NCBI GenBank assembly: GCA_030374805.1
Contig: JARGSG010000092.1
Coordinates: 124,001-188,000, forward strand
Length of the DNA: 64,000 bases
Direction: 5' to 3'
DNA from: Gracilaria gracilis
Lineage: Eukaryota > Rhodophyta > Florideophyceae > Gracilariales > Gracilariaceae
Numbering within the stretch: the first letter of the stretch is position 1; the number at the start of each line of letters is the position of its first letter. Made by a program: the position numbers and the translations under genes. Shown here piece after piece: positions 35,377 to 46,794 of this stretch. The notes under the pieces were generated by a model. It saw only the letters and a program-made list of their open reading frames with translations. It ran no database searches and was not told where the DNA came from.

Positions 35377-38300
35377 TTAGTCTATGCATATACTAGGTGA
35401 TCTCAACGAGCGTCTGCGTCTCGCCCACCAATTGCGCCTCCACCATCTACGCCTCAACCACCACTTTCGTCTCCACCTTCTTCGCTTTGGTGCCTGAACA
35501 ACCGAAGGACTCGGAGTTGAAGTCTTCGAAGCCGATGCAAATGGCAGTGCTGGAGATGATGGCGTTGCTGATGCGATTGGCGACACTGATGGTACTGGGA
35601 TGGGTGAGGCAGAGGCAGAGACAGACTGTGTCGGGGTTATGGAAGGATTAGGAGAGGTGGAGACAGACGGTGTGACAGATGCCGACGAAATGGCTGAGGC
35701 GGACGGTGATGGTGTGGAGGATTCGGAAGGGGTGGGTGACGAAGAGGCTGAGGGAGTCGTAGATATCGAAGGGCTGGGTGTAGGAGAAGCTGATGGTGTC
35801 ACGGATACTGAAGGTGTGAATGACGCAGAGGCTGATGAAGAGACTGATGGAGAAGAACTGGGCGAAGCCTGGGCTGTCTCTGCAATTGTATCGCCCAGCA
35901 CGATTCCATGCGTATTGGAATCAATGGCGTCAAAGAACTCTTCCTTGTCATAACCCGCCTTCAGTGAACCACCTGAGCGGTGTTTTTCCATTGAAAACCG
36001 TTCGGGTTCACCAACATGTGAGTGAAACGCGATCCAGAAAAGCTCCTCTTGGACGTTGTCGCTGCGAATGATCAGCCTTCGATGTTCCTTGTCGCTCGTG
36101 AACGCCTCCACACGAAACGATGCAGCCTGTCTCACTGTTAGCACGTGAACGTCCACCTGCGCAATGCCGTCATCCACGAGCACAATTCTGCATCTGTTGC
36201 CATCGCAGCTAGACGACTGCTCCTCCACTTGCACGCCGCCCCCGAGCATGAGATATGATTCAAACTTGTTGTTTTCCAACTTGTTGCCTGAGGCCGAAGT
36301 CGACACTCAAGCGGAGTCAACCACCATGAAGAATCCGGGTCCGGCCACACTCCGGTTCAGCACTACGGAACGGACCGTCCACTGCAGTGCAATCTCGCGA
36401 TAGTCGCGCTTCCACACCCACATGATTCGGAACCCAGTATCCGCGTCGCAATGCATGTTGAACTGCTCTCCCGTGAAACCCAGATCAGCACCGTCGTCGT
36501 CCAACTCGTGTGGGTGTCCTTATTCCGCTACGTCACAGCGTCTCGCAACTTTCTTCGCCACGCCGTCTTCGTCGTACACGGTCACAGCACGCGTAAGCGC
36601 TGTGTCGAAAGGCCAGTCCCTCGCCCATTGAACGTTGTACGCGTACGTGAGTTTTGCCGTCGCCACAACCTCCCGCCCGTTGTCGTGCACCATAATCATG
36701 GGCACAGACGGCGCCTTGGCGTCCTCAGCAACACCATTGACGTGCATGAGCGAGTGTCTCCTGGAGTCGATGTCGTACTTCCATGCGTAGTCATCAATCC
36801 AGGCGGTCTTGAAAGCGCTGAGTGTGAACACGCCGCGGTCGGCGTTGTCATGGCCAGGGAGGAATGCATCAGGGCGAGCATCAACTTGCGCATATATGGC
36901 GTTCTCCGCTTCGCTGCCTCTGGCGATCAGCAACCCTCGACGGGGGCTGAAGTACGAGAGCGGGAAGTGCTGCAGAAACTCGGGTTCCAAACATTGCGGC
37001 GACTCGGCATAGGGGGAAGTGCCATGCTCCAAACCCATCACGGTGACGTGTGTGAGAACCTGTCCCCACTGGATCCGACACGGGCTGTTGTTCCTGAAGT
37101 GCTTGCCCATTCTCTGTTTCCACACCATTTGCGGCAGCGCACCGTCGGGGTACGCGTACTTGAACAGGGCAGCCCATGCGGGGTATGACAGCACTCCGCC
37201 CGATGAGTGCCCAACAATGCGGGCGCATTGCCGAGGCTCCATCATCTGTGCCGCATTGTGAATGAGTGCGCGAAAACGGTCGTGTCCATGAGACGTAGGC
37301 CACGACGCTCAGCGGTGAGCAGTGCCAACGATCCCTCGCGAAGAGAGATGAAGTACGTGTAGGCGTCCTCGAAAGTCGCGCCGTCGGGATACACGGCGTG
37401 CGTCATATAAGCATTGATAAGAGTTTCAAAGCGGTGGTGCAGCGCGCCGTTGAAGCCACGTCCCCCGATGGAGCGCAGCACAGCGCGTGCGTATGTGTCA
37501 AAATCGGTCTCGCCCTCAAGCACCAGGTTAGTGATGTACAAGTGACCGGGGTAAAACGCCCACTTGTTGAAGATGCGATGGGGGTGTTCCACGGCAGTGG
37601 GCGAGCTTCGAGAGCTTTGCACTGCCGTCCCCCACGAGGTCTTCTTGTGCATCAGCAGTGCCAAGGCGCTGAGCACAACTCGTCGTTCGTCGGCGGAGAA
37701 GCGATCGTACAACACATCGAGCATGAGCGCAAGCGACGAGCCCGCCGAGAACCAGTCGTTGGATACTTCGAACCACCTGTCGTCGTCCCACAGAAACGAG
37801 CATGTGGCGGCGGCGCCGTTGGCACATTTTCCGGCACAATTGACTGCGCGATGCGCCAACAGTACCTTTGCCCACGCTACGGATGCCTTGGTACAGTCAT
37901 CGACGGTAGTGGTCATGAATGACTCGCCCATTCCTCAATCCTCCACAACCTTGTCATTGACGCTAGCCCACACGGCACAGATGAAGAAGCTTTGGAAGTA
38001 GCCTTCGGACATGTTCATTACGTGATTAGCAAGCGGGTGCATCGCGTCGAGCGTTGCCTTTGAAGCAGAGGACAGGTCCTGCTGCTCTCCGGTGTATACT
38101 GCGGTGTCGCTATCTCTTTCCATCCGAGCCAGTGTTTTCAGGATGTTGTTAGAATTGGCCAAATGGAGAGAGGCTCGGCCGTAGAATTAAGACCAGGAGG
38201 TGGGCAGGTCGAAAGTATCAGCGTTGGAATAACGTTGTAGAAGCTGTTGCCACCCATGGCGGTCAAAGAGAACACGGGGGCAAACGTCTGATTCGTAAGC

Positions 38301-38495
38301 GGCGGCGGGAACAGACGTTACTGCTGCAGCTCCAAACAGTGAAGGGTGAGGGCCAGACTTCATAAAAGTAGCGACCCTATTGACATCTGGGATATATTCG
38401 TTGGGTTCAGTGAGACGGATCTGAGCCGAAAGTGCCACGACGCAAAGAGCAGCAAACGTAGAAAAAAGGAAAAGAATGCCCAAATACCAACTCAT
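35377..38495 (-). pseudogene. Secreted heparinase II/III-like polysaccharide lyase, pseudogene
   Basis: From the ATG at 38495 (minus) a signal peptide (residues 1-24, hydrophobic core LGILFLFSTFAALCVVAL) precedes a lyase-like start (CPRVLFDRHGWQQLLQRYS). Next come helical-toroid sequence (YDRFSADERRVVLSALALL, then HPHRIFNKWAFYPGH) and a C-terminal beta region with PGHDNADRGVFTLSAF, as in heparinase II/III-like lyases (PF07940). The last 309 codons hold a Ser/Pro/Thr repeat region and end in an Arg/Trp-rich tail (KRRRWRRKWW). Secreted lyases of this fold cut acidic cell-wall or matrix polysaccharides; the substrate is not predictable here. One frame stays readable through two TAA and two TGA stops (38187, 37935, 36520, 36307) plus a frameshift near 37255, so the gene is dead unless the assembly is faulty. 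Introns are not evident. Confidence 0.6.
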
Positions 38496-38531
38496 TTGTT
38501 AAAGAGCAGTAAATGGTTACAGTTAGTTTGA

Positions 38532-39156
38532 TCAGTGAGGGATGCAGTTGGTAAGTGAATGGCAGTTAGATGCTGAAGATTGGTTTTTGTTCACCAACGG
38601 TGGTATCAAGTCATCGTGGGGCGGAGCAGAGCGCAAGGACATGTGTCGCCATGTGCTTTGATAGTAGTCGTCATCATCCCCGTCAAACACGCCGTGAAAG
38701 AAGAAGGCGCCATCAACATGAAAATCGGCGCCGCGCGCAAAAGCGGTCCTCGAACGCCATGACGCGCCAGTAGAGCCAGCCGAAGCCGGCTGCCGCGCGG
38801 CAGAAGTCGCGGCGCGCGCGGGCGACTGGCGCTCCTCACGGCGGCGTACGCAACAAAGATAGCCTTGAGCTGGCGCTTCTGCAGCGCGCCGTGCCACGCC
38901 GGCGAGGTGCTTGTCGGGGTGCCAGCGCAGACACAACGTCTTGTAGGCGCGGCGCACCTTATGCGTCGAAGCGGTGCGCCACAGGCCGAGTATGGCATAC
39001 GAGTTGGCGCGTGCGCTGCTACGGTCGGCGGCGGCGTATAGGGTGGGCGACAGTGCGTAGGCGGAAGCGCGGAAGAGACGACCCGTGTCGTGCGGCGGCG
39101 TGTGGGCGAAGAGAGCGCCCGTGGCGCGCGCGGGCGCACTAACGGCGCCTCTTTAC
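38532..39156 (-). pseudogene. J-domain (DnaJ-like) protein, pseudogene
   Basis: On the minus strand near 39.01-38.89 kb the J-domain helices I-II read SYAILGLWRTASTHKVRRAYKTLCLRW, followed by the catalytic loop HPDKH. J domains stimulate the ATPase of Hsp70 chaperones. Helix IV (QLKAIFVAYAAV) follows at once but in another frame. A Trp/Phe-rich stretch (GFGWLYWRVMAFEDRFC) lies in the third frame. An acidic segment (FDGDDDDYYQSTW) and the C-terminus return to the first. At least two frameshifts (near 38.89 and 38.75 kb) therefore break the gene. No ATG precedes the J domain in its own frame before the TAA near 39156, where the tandem repeats begin. The gene is back to back with the chlG remnant. 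Confidence 0.65.
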
Positions 39157-39314
39157 AGCGCTTTCCGCTGCGCGCACGCATTGCGCGCACGAATGGCGCC
39201 TCTTTACAGCGCTTTCCGCTGTGCGCGCGCATTGGGCGCACGAACGGCGTTTCTTTACAGCGCTTTCCGTTGCGCGCGCGCCACGGGCGCTCTCTTCGCG
39301 CACACGCCGCCGCA
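39091..39314. repeat. Three 51-bp tandem repeats enclosed by a 42-bp inverted repeat
   Basis: Units start at 39141, 39192 and 39243, each exactly 51 bases (17 codons) and centred on CTTTACAGCGCTTTCCG. The flanks 39091-39132 and 39273-39314 are reverse complements at 41 of 42 positions. The structure lies between the divergent J-domain and chlG pseudogenes. Because the unit length is a multiple of three, reading frames pass through it as 17-residue repeats on both strands. I cannot tell whether it was ever translated. Confidence 0.85.
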
Positions 39315-39364
39315 GGCCTCGGTGACGCTCGCGATCGCACGCGCGTCGTCCACTCGCCCCGCCC

Positions 39365-39990
39365 GTGTGCTCCGTCGACTCGCCGCCGTCGCCCCCACCG
39401 CCAGAAGTGGATGCCGAACCCCTGTCGTCTCACTCTTCCTTTCCGGGCGCCGTCTGGCAACTGCTCGGCATCCGCGGCGAGGAAACAACCTCGTCAAAAT
39501 GGCGCATCCGATTGCAGCTCATGAAGCCCGTCACGTGGGTGCCGCTGCTGTGGGTTGTTTCTTGTGACGCTGCCGCTTCGGGCAACTATACTTGGACGCC
39601 AGAACATGTGGCGCAGGCGCTGGCCTGCATGGTGTTGCGGAGCCGTTGTTGACGGTCTATACGCAGACCTTGAATGATTGGTGTGATTGCGATATTGATG
39701 CTATTAATGAGCCACGGCGATCCATTCCGTCTGGCGCTATTTCGGAGAAAGAAGTTAAGACGCAGTTGGTCGCTTTGTTGCTGCCCGATATTGCTTTGAG
39801 CGTTGGTATCGATGTGTGGACTGCGCATGAGTGGCCCATCAATACGGCGCTCACCTTGTTTGGGTCCTTTATTGCTTATATATATTCAGAGCCTCCGTTG
39901 AAGCTCAAGCAGAATGGATGGCTTGGATGCTATGCCTTGTGAGCCCGTTACATTAGTTTGCCGTGGGGGCTGGAAATAACGGTAATTGTT
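39365..39990 (+). pseudogene. chlG: Chlorophyll synthase, 5' part, decayed
   Basis: Chlorophyll synthase attaches the phytyl chain to chlorophyllide a in plastid membranes. Diagnostic blocks in order are QLLGIRG, WRIRLQLMKPVTWVPLLW, AAASGNYTW, YTQTLNDW, IDAINEPRR, IPSGAIS, WPINTALTLFGSFIAYIYS, PPLKLKQNGWLGCYAL and (GA)RYISLPW. The prenyl-diphosphate-binding motif, normally NDWYDRDID, here reads NDWCDCDID, so Tyr and Arg are replaced by Cys. A frameshift lies near 39640 and a TGA follows CYAL. Similarity stops near 39990, so about half of the enzyme is missing. The upstream Arg/Ser-rich frame could be a former transit peptide. This remnant is the best evidence that the genome belongs to a photosynthetic eukaryote. 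A functional copy presumably exists elsewhere. Confidence 0.85.
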
Positions 39991-40065
39991 CAAAGATGTT
40001 AACTGATTACTCAGAGTTTCAATCATCTCATCGCTTCATTGGAGTTGCTGCTGATTATTTCTGAT

Positions 40066-43000
40066 CTACGTCGCTTTTGCTTGGAGTGTGTGCTTCAAGT
40101 GTTGCTGTCGGTATTCGTCGATGAAGTAACGGCGCCCAGAGATGTCTACATATCCCAACAAGGAGTCCACACAAGATGCAGGCTCCGTAGTTATCTCCCC
40201 GATTCTCAAGTCCTGAGATTATACGAGCGTTCTTGAAATGTTTTGCTTCAATCCATACTGCCACCAGATATTGAGGAAAGTATGTTTTGCTTTTGATCTT
40301 CTTCCATGCACATATCCCACAACGGTACAACCCCAAATCTGCCCAATCATACCGATGTACATTTGCTTTACGACTTGAGCGGAATCATTTGCATGCGACG
40401 CACTGCTACTTGATGATGTTTCGGGGACGAACACAGCACAAACACAATATTTATGTCGACTCTCGTTTGATCTTGTCTTCCTCCTTCTATAAAATTCCTC
40501 CGTTTCCACTACAACGCTTTGTTCTCGTACCAAAATTGTGGCAGAGTCGAAGGTCTTTACCTCTTCGGACAACACAGATTGCCAATCTGGCATACTTTGT
40601 CGAACAAAGCGCACAAGAAACTGGGATATATTACTGGACAGAGTCTCCAGCCTTTGTCCCACTCCATTACCGAATACCGTGGTTTCGTACTCCTTTTCAA
40701 AAGCTTGTGCGGAGGGCTCCAAAAAGAGACGAGGAAGAAGGCACTCATTTTGTGTTCCTACTGCGGAAGGCAATCCACCACTCGCTATTCTCAACGCAAA
40801 TAAAGTGTGATTCTTGTGGAATATATGTGATGAGAGTGCCTTTCGTGAGTGCACTCGTCGACCGATCTCACCCACGAGGCGTTCCACAATGAATTGTGAT
40901 GAGTTTGGAAAAGGTCCGCACTGCTTCAACATTTCTGGAAGATGAAGAATAGCGTGAGTCGTTGAAGTGAAACAGAATCCATATCCTTCCTTGGACCCGA
41001 CCATTGTAACGAATTGTGCGTAGAGCTGCTCAACGATATTCTGGAGCTTTGAACAACGAGAAGGCGAGCAGTTATAGTCGAAGACTATACCAGTCATTTC
41101 GCAAGTACTTTCCCACAGATCAAATACCTTCTTTTGAACCTTCCATCGATGCAGGAAAGGCAGTAAGTACATCTCGGCATGCTTCTTCAGATCTTCTGCT
41201 TTGAAGCGAGATAAGTTTTCTAATGAGAACGGCGATCGACCCCACGATTATGGAAAACTATTCCGGCACTTATCAATACTGGTATTGATTTTGGACTGAA
41301 GCTGAGTAGATATCACGAAACTTGGAACTTCTGTATCAAGTCTTTCTAACCCGGAATGGGATCCTGTTATGAGCCTGAGCACATGCTTCACCCATCCTAG
41401 AAGTACGAGGTGCATAGCATCATAAGGAGCGGAAAACGGAAAGACCATTGTTAAAGAGCTAAGAAAAGATATCCTGGACACGCCTGTCCTCTTTACAAGG
41501 ACCTTCTTTCCCTTGGAGTCATGCTCAAGATTTTTCAACTGTCTCCATATGGATATCATTTGGGTGGTTGTTCTGGGATGAGGACATTCAACGTTGATAA
41601 GTGTTCGACTGCTGTACTCGACGCGCCCAGCGGCGAAGCTTCGAACTACCTTCATATCAACTGCTGGCAAGGCTACAGATGATCTGCAGCATTTCACGTA
41701 TGTCTTCTGCTTACGGCAAAATCGGCAGAATGTGGACCCTGTATGCCCAACGAATCCAAGAACTTTCGTTGCAGCGGGCCAGTCCGAAGTGAAGAAGTGT
41801 ACAAAAGCGTACAGAACTCTTTCTCTCCCATCCGCACATACTACCTTCATTCCGTGTTCCAGTTTCCGCAAGTCATTCACTACAGCATAAGTAAACGACT
41901 TGAAGAATTCTGACTTATGAGCTCCTGGGATGGCACCGTATATCAAAGAATTGACTGCTTTAGATCTCTCGGAAGGTCTGTAGTTCAGAACTGTTGAAAC
42001 CGAGGGCCAGCAGGACACCACATCGCCGGATCTGGTCTTCGAGACCTCAAAACCATCCGTGGATAATATGAGGAAAACGTACACCATGGCGTTTTGCTGT
42101 TGTTTCCATTCCCTTAGTCTTTCACCGTGTAATTTTCGGAAGAGAAGCCCGTCGTAGTAATCGTGATGAGAACTCTTGTCCACGTCATGATTGCATGCAC
42201 CCTCAGCACTGTGCAACCCACGTACAATCTCCGAGAAAGATTCTGGTGCTCTGCAAAGAGCTTTTATCATATCGGAGGGTTTCGAGTACCAAAACTTTTT
42301 CGAGTTAGATCCAAGCAGAGATCTGTTGCACTCTGGGCATTCACGCGCATTTCTCAAAGACCCACTACGTGCAGCGTGCTCTTCTGGGCACATGCTGACA
42401 AAATTCTTCGGCAATATCGTGGTTCTTCGAACGTAGTTCAACAGAGACCGATAGGAAGACCTAGAGGCAATTGGAGGAACGGAGAGCAGGCGTTGGATAC
42501 TCCGTTGAGATATTCCAGAGAGCTCAGCAGTGAAAATAAAATGGCGTAGTCTACGATATTCCTGTATCACTATCGAATCATCATTGTAGAAATGGAATTC
42601 ACGGGATCCTTCAAGAGAGTCCGTGGACTGCGTATATGAAACCAAGGGCTCACTATTTGATGGAGTGGAATCAATGTCTTTCTCTGCCACTTTCTCGAGT
42701 CCCGGAAATACCGAAGATTTCAGAAGATGCCTTTCGCCGGTTGACGGTGCTGCGCTGGTAGGTAAACTCACGTTAACGCGTTGGGTGAGTTCGGATTCGC
42801 TTTCCACCGGAAGACATCGGTGGTAATTCTCTTCTTGAGAAGTAAGTTCTGCATCATTTTGACAGTTATCAAGTAACAAATTGTTATCATAGGCATCCGA
42901 TTGCGGTTGTGACGCTAGCAATGGTGATGCAAATGAACATGAAGCCGAGCCACTTGCAAAGCTGATGGACGGTCTTACCTCCCATCGACTTCTTCTCTCC

Positions 43001-43125
43001 TGCAACCCTTGCTGTGGATCTTGGAACTCATCTCTTTTCGACGTTCCTGTCTTCCGCCGCTTACGAGCTTTCAAGCTCTTATCTGGTTGAACTTCCCACC
43101 GACTTCGCTTTCTGAGTCTCTCCAT
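40066..43125 (-). pseudogene. Tnp2-like (CACTA/KDZ-type) transposase, nearly intact
   Basis: From the ATG at 43125 a 625-codon frame is followed, in the same frame, by about 390 more codons to a TAG near 40066. It is interrupted only by TAA at 41248 and TAA at 40219. The N-terminus is basic and repeats RSRWEV twice (residues 7 and 45). A CPECN zinc pair is near residue 263. Candidate catalytic aspartates lie in STDGFEVSK (357) and TSDWPA (448), followed by a zinc cluster STFCRFCRK and PYDAMHLVLLGWVKHVLRL (569), typical of Tnp2/PF02992. The later part has THAILHLPEML...GPF...IVERLVGEIGR, as in the region after the core in such enzymes. It would cut the ends of its transposon. With two stops it is probably dead. 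Terminal repeats were not located. Confidence 0.75.
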
Positions 43126-43912
43126 TTTCGGTACAGCACTACCGAGGTGTGAAATATGTGAAGTTCCTGATCATTCACAGCTACTATGGCATCTTATGCA
43201 TCACAGAAACTCGACTTTGAATTATTCCGAGTATTATACAAAGTCAGAGAAGTTTTGAAGTTTATGAGCTTTAAGTTTTAACTTCAAACTGTTCCCGAGA
43301 TGTATGCCGAGAAGTACAATCACGTGATATCGAGAAGGACACCAATGCATCATGTGCGAGTTGAAATGCGCCGAATCTGACCTGAACCGAAAGCTCACAG
43401 CCAGCTTTAGCCAAACGAAGCAAAAATGACGCCTCCGCGCAATGACTTCCATGTCCTCTTCCCTCCCTATCCTTGACTCTGCTTCTTTTTCCAACCGCAT
43501 CCTCCACTCTCCCACTCTATCTTTCATCCTTCCTTCCGCCTTTACCTTCTCTCCGTCTTCAAGTCCCAAATTCAGTAGGTCAAGGCAGCGCTTGTCTTGC
43601 TCTGCACTGGTTTCTCTCTACGAAAAGCATCTTTTTGCGCTCCTAAGTGCCTCGTATCAGAGTGCTTCGTTACGTAGTTTGCATCACGTACGCGTGGATA
43701 ACGGCACTGGATTTGTTTTCTTTGTACTGGTGTTGCATTCTTAGCTTCCCCAGACTGTTAGCCGCGTTACGTGCTCTGCTTCCGGCACGAGACATTCCTC
43801 TCTGATACACTCCAACTCCAACACTTTCGTGTAGTGGCTCTTTTCCGCTTTTTCGATATCTTCTCTTTGAATTCGGCTTACTGTTTCAATATCTCTCACT
43901 TAAGCACGAATC
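43126..43912. promoter_or_regulatory. Divergent intergenic region between transposase and partner gene
   Basis: These 787 bases separate two head-to-head genes and should hold both promoters. A pyrimidine-rich strip (about 43442-43570, CTTCC/CTCTCC-rich on the plus strand) is the only clear compositional feature. I assign no specific promoter element. Confidence 0.4.
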
Positions 43913-45186
43913 ATGAATGACGCTGTGGATCAAACGGCCGGAGTGGTGGCCGATGGGCACATGAATTCATCGTGCCTTAGTTGCAGCAATGCTACTGCTA
44001 CGAAGGAGGTGGATATGCTGCAACCCAACTGCATCGTGGTCCCTTCTGTCCCTTGCAAGAGACGATTTAAGCCAAACGATCGCCCGAACGTTCCAACCGG
44101 AAGCCCTTTTGCGGCACGGATAGTGTTCAACAGACTCTACTGCAAGAAGCTGGGTCTAGACGTAGAGAACAGCAAGGAATTTCCTCTTCATATTGAGATG
44201 GCTAACGCAATCAAAGATGTTATGAGGCAGTTCTTGTATCGAAAACTGGGAATGAGCCGTGGGGAAGACACGTATCGCCATGTCAAGGTTGAATATTGTT
44301 CAAAGCTTAATAAACTGAGGAGAAGGGTACTCGAGGCCTTTCCAGTTCTCGCTGCAGCGCAAAACGCCTGGGTTGTGACCGAGTTCATCAAAGAAATCCT
44401 CTAACGCGACAAAAAGGCCGTTAAAGCCCAAAAGGCGAAGAAGATAAAGGGCCCGGGACCCGCACGAAGTGTCGCCCAACCGGTCACAGAGGAACCACGT
44501 GTCTCTAACTCTGCATCCCGCATCGTAAAAGAACGAACAACAACGAACGCAGATGGTCAACCATCAACCGGTCCTAACCGTAACGACACTGTTCGTGCAG
44601 GTATACATGAATCAGATATGGACACGTCTCGCACACATCTTCGTCAACATAAGGTTACGAGGAGTAGGGACGGAATGGCTTCGCCGGAGAACTCGGATAC
44701 CCATGACAGTGAGCAGAGCTCGTGCTATGAAAATTCGGACCTGGAAGGCGTCGACGGTACAAAGCTCCGTATGTGTGGCCGTGGCGGCAGCAAAACCTCC
44801 AACATCAAAACGAAGAAGAGCGAACAATCCCAACTCGGACGCTGCGGACGTGCCCAGAACAGAAAACGAAACCGCAAAGCACCCCGCAAGCATTTAGGAC
44901 TGGCGAAAATGGTCGATGTGAGCGCAGTGATGAGAGCAGTGCTGATGATATCCGTCCATGTCCTCAGAACCCTCAACAGAACAGGAAGCGCCTCGCAGAC
45001 GACGACATACAGATAAGCGATGATGAGATAGAACGGCGTCTGCCTTATCCCAAGAAACGAAGGAGAGTGAGTGAAAGCTCTCATCACCATAGCAAGGCGC
45101 TGAGAAAACCAGATATATCTCGTGCACCCGCGGGCTCCATTAGTACCGGTCGGCGAAGCTTCCGTCCTCCTCGCTCGCGTCGCTAA
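43913..45186 (+). pseudogene. Unassigned basic/acidic protein gene beside the Tnp2-like transposase
   Basis: An ATG at 43913 opens 163 codons with a compact helical core (residues 65-163: R-x-VFNRLYCKKLGLD, then MANAIKDVMRQFLYRKLG, then KLRRRVLEAFPVL). After one TAA at 44402 the same frame stays open for about 200 more codons. These start with a Lys-rich stretch (DKKAVKAQKAKKIKG) and a Ser/Asp/Glu-rich stretch. A frame change, probably between 44.77 and 44.95 kb, leads into a tail rich in DD-x-I, then PYPKKRRRV (nuclear-localisation-like) and RPPRSRR before the stop at 45186. It resembles a nuclear, DNA-associated protein. By position it could be the TnpA-like partner of a CACTA-type element, but I do not recognise the family. 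Confidence 0.5.
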
Positions 45187-46790
45187 CCATTTCCTCCCTG
45201 CATCTTTGTCTTAAGTCCCAACGAGTTTGATCAGGTACCGCTTCATCGGCTGTCATTGTAATGCATTTTTTCGTCTTCATTGTCATTATATCTTATGCTT
45301 TCTCTTCTTTGTGGTATAGGTCATTTGATTCTAACCAGCAATACTGTGCCCAAGGCACAAGGTTCACGGTAAAGCTTGTAGTGCGACCTGCCACCCTCTT
45401 ATACGTCAAAATATATTCTCGTGCACAGGTATGTTTCCACACTCCCCTACCGAACTGTCTCCGGAACTGACATAATTCGTAACACTGTCCCAAACCTCAG
45501 ATATGAACGGATCTACCGTCTCCTCTGTTCCTCGACATCAGCTGTACATACCTCAGCCGGATGCCGTGTGATCCTGTGTCTCCCTGTTTACTTTGTCCTT
45601 CACGTTCCTGACGTCTCTCTTTTCCGTCACTGTTACATACACATTTAGCAGGTCACTTCGAGATATGAGAATATTGACCATCTACGTCCGATTTCACGAC
45701 ACAATAGGTACTACTGCGAGTATTTCTAGGCCTCGCTTTTTCACTGAGAGATACACTTAATACAGCCCTAACATTCAGTCATTCATTTCTTTGTTAACGC
45801 TTCCGCAACATGCTCCGACTTCGCTCTGAACCGTCACGCACCACGGTCGTCCTGTAAGTTTCCTCTCCCTCCGCTAATCAAGTACGCCCAGGTGGTTTAT
45901 CTCCCTTTCTTCGACCTGGTCGATGCTGTGTACACTGAAGCCCCGAACCAACATGATCGGGTATAACTTATGAATCACTATCTCTCACAGTTCCAAAGTG
46001 ACCGCAACGTGGCGGAGAAGCTACATAAGTACGTCAGATATATCAAGCGAACTACTGCGTTTCTAACTACTCGTAACATTCACTTCTTACTCTTGTTCTG
46101 AGCAACATCTTCGTTGCTGGAACAAACGAATGAAGAACGTTCACCGAAGCATAGAGAAGCCACCCTTCTGTACGGTGACGGACTCTGCTGATGGGGTGCC
46201 TCGCGGTCGATTTGCACGCTAGTTTCTGAGTTGTAGGTCCCCCTCTGTTGACTGATTGCGAGATTGAGCTGTTATATACTAGGCTGGCGTCCACGTAGGC
46301 CACTCAGATCGTGGTCCGAAATGCTTAGAGTAAGCATATTCGGATCAAAGAAAATCGCTTCAAGCACTAGTGTAGAACTTCTCATGTAAGACTGAGGATC
46401 CGTTCTGGCAGTAAAGTAGCCCATATTTAGCTATTATTTTGGACCTATTAGGACCTCTCTGCGACATGCACGTAGACTACTAATTCTGAACGACTACTGC
46501 GCTAAAAATGTCGGCAAAACGTGGTAGCTCTGGCGGATTTCATAACGTATCGTGTCCACGTCTGGCCCATGCTTGAAACGCATTTGGGACATGTTACGAT
46601 CGCCGTTATATGCACATATTGCAGCCATCTCTTAGTGCCTATATTTAGGACACATTGTTGGCCCACATTTGGGACCGATTTAGTCTATATTCCGTACAAT
46701 ATTATGGGATCATATTCTGCCTATATTTAGCCCACATTCGGTATAGTTTCAATGCTCACTGGGTTCCCCAGTTCCGAGTAGTAATGATTC
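45187..46790. other. No gene recognised
   Basis: Only short frames occur. The right part (46430-46770) is AT-rich with repeated TATTTAGGAC, CACATTTGGGAC and CATATTTAG-like phrases, perhaps the subterminal region of the DNA transposon that starts to the right. Confidence 0.4.
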
Positions 46791-46794
46791 CACA

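Noticed and set aside
35600-35953. Acidic Glu/Asp/Gly-rich plus-strand frame
   Set aside because: It is the complement of the Ser/Pro-repeat tail of the lyase and is explained by that repeat.
36451-37188. 245-codon plus-strand frame opposite the lyase gene
   Set aside because: It mirrors the lyase coding strand and shows no domain. The minus strand carries the signal peptide and heparinase-like blocks.
35377-38495. Stop-codon reassignment to explain in-frame TAA and TGA in the lyase
   Set aside because: A frameshift is also present, and other frames in the window end at TAA, TAG and TGA in natural places. Pseudogene decay is simpler.
38606-39460. 284-codon minus-strand open frame, Arg/Ala/Pro-rich
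   Set aside because: It overlaps the J-domain frame in another phase and crosses the tandem repeats. Apart from a short piece of J-domain helix IV it has only GC-rich composition, so I do not accept it as a gene of its own.
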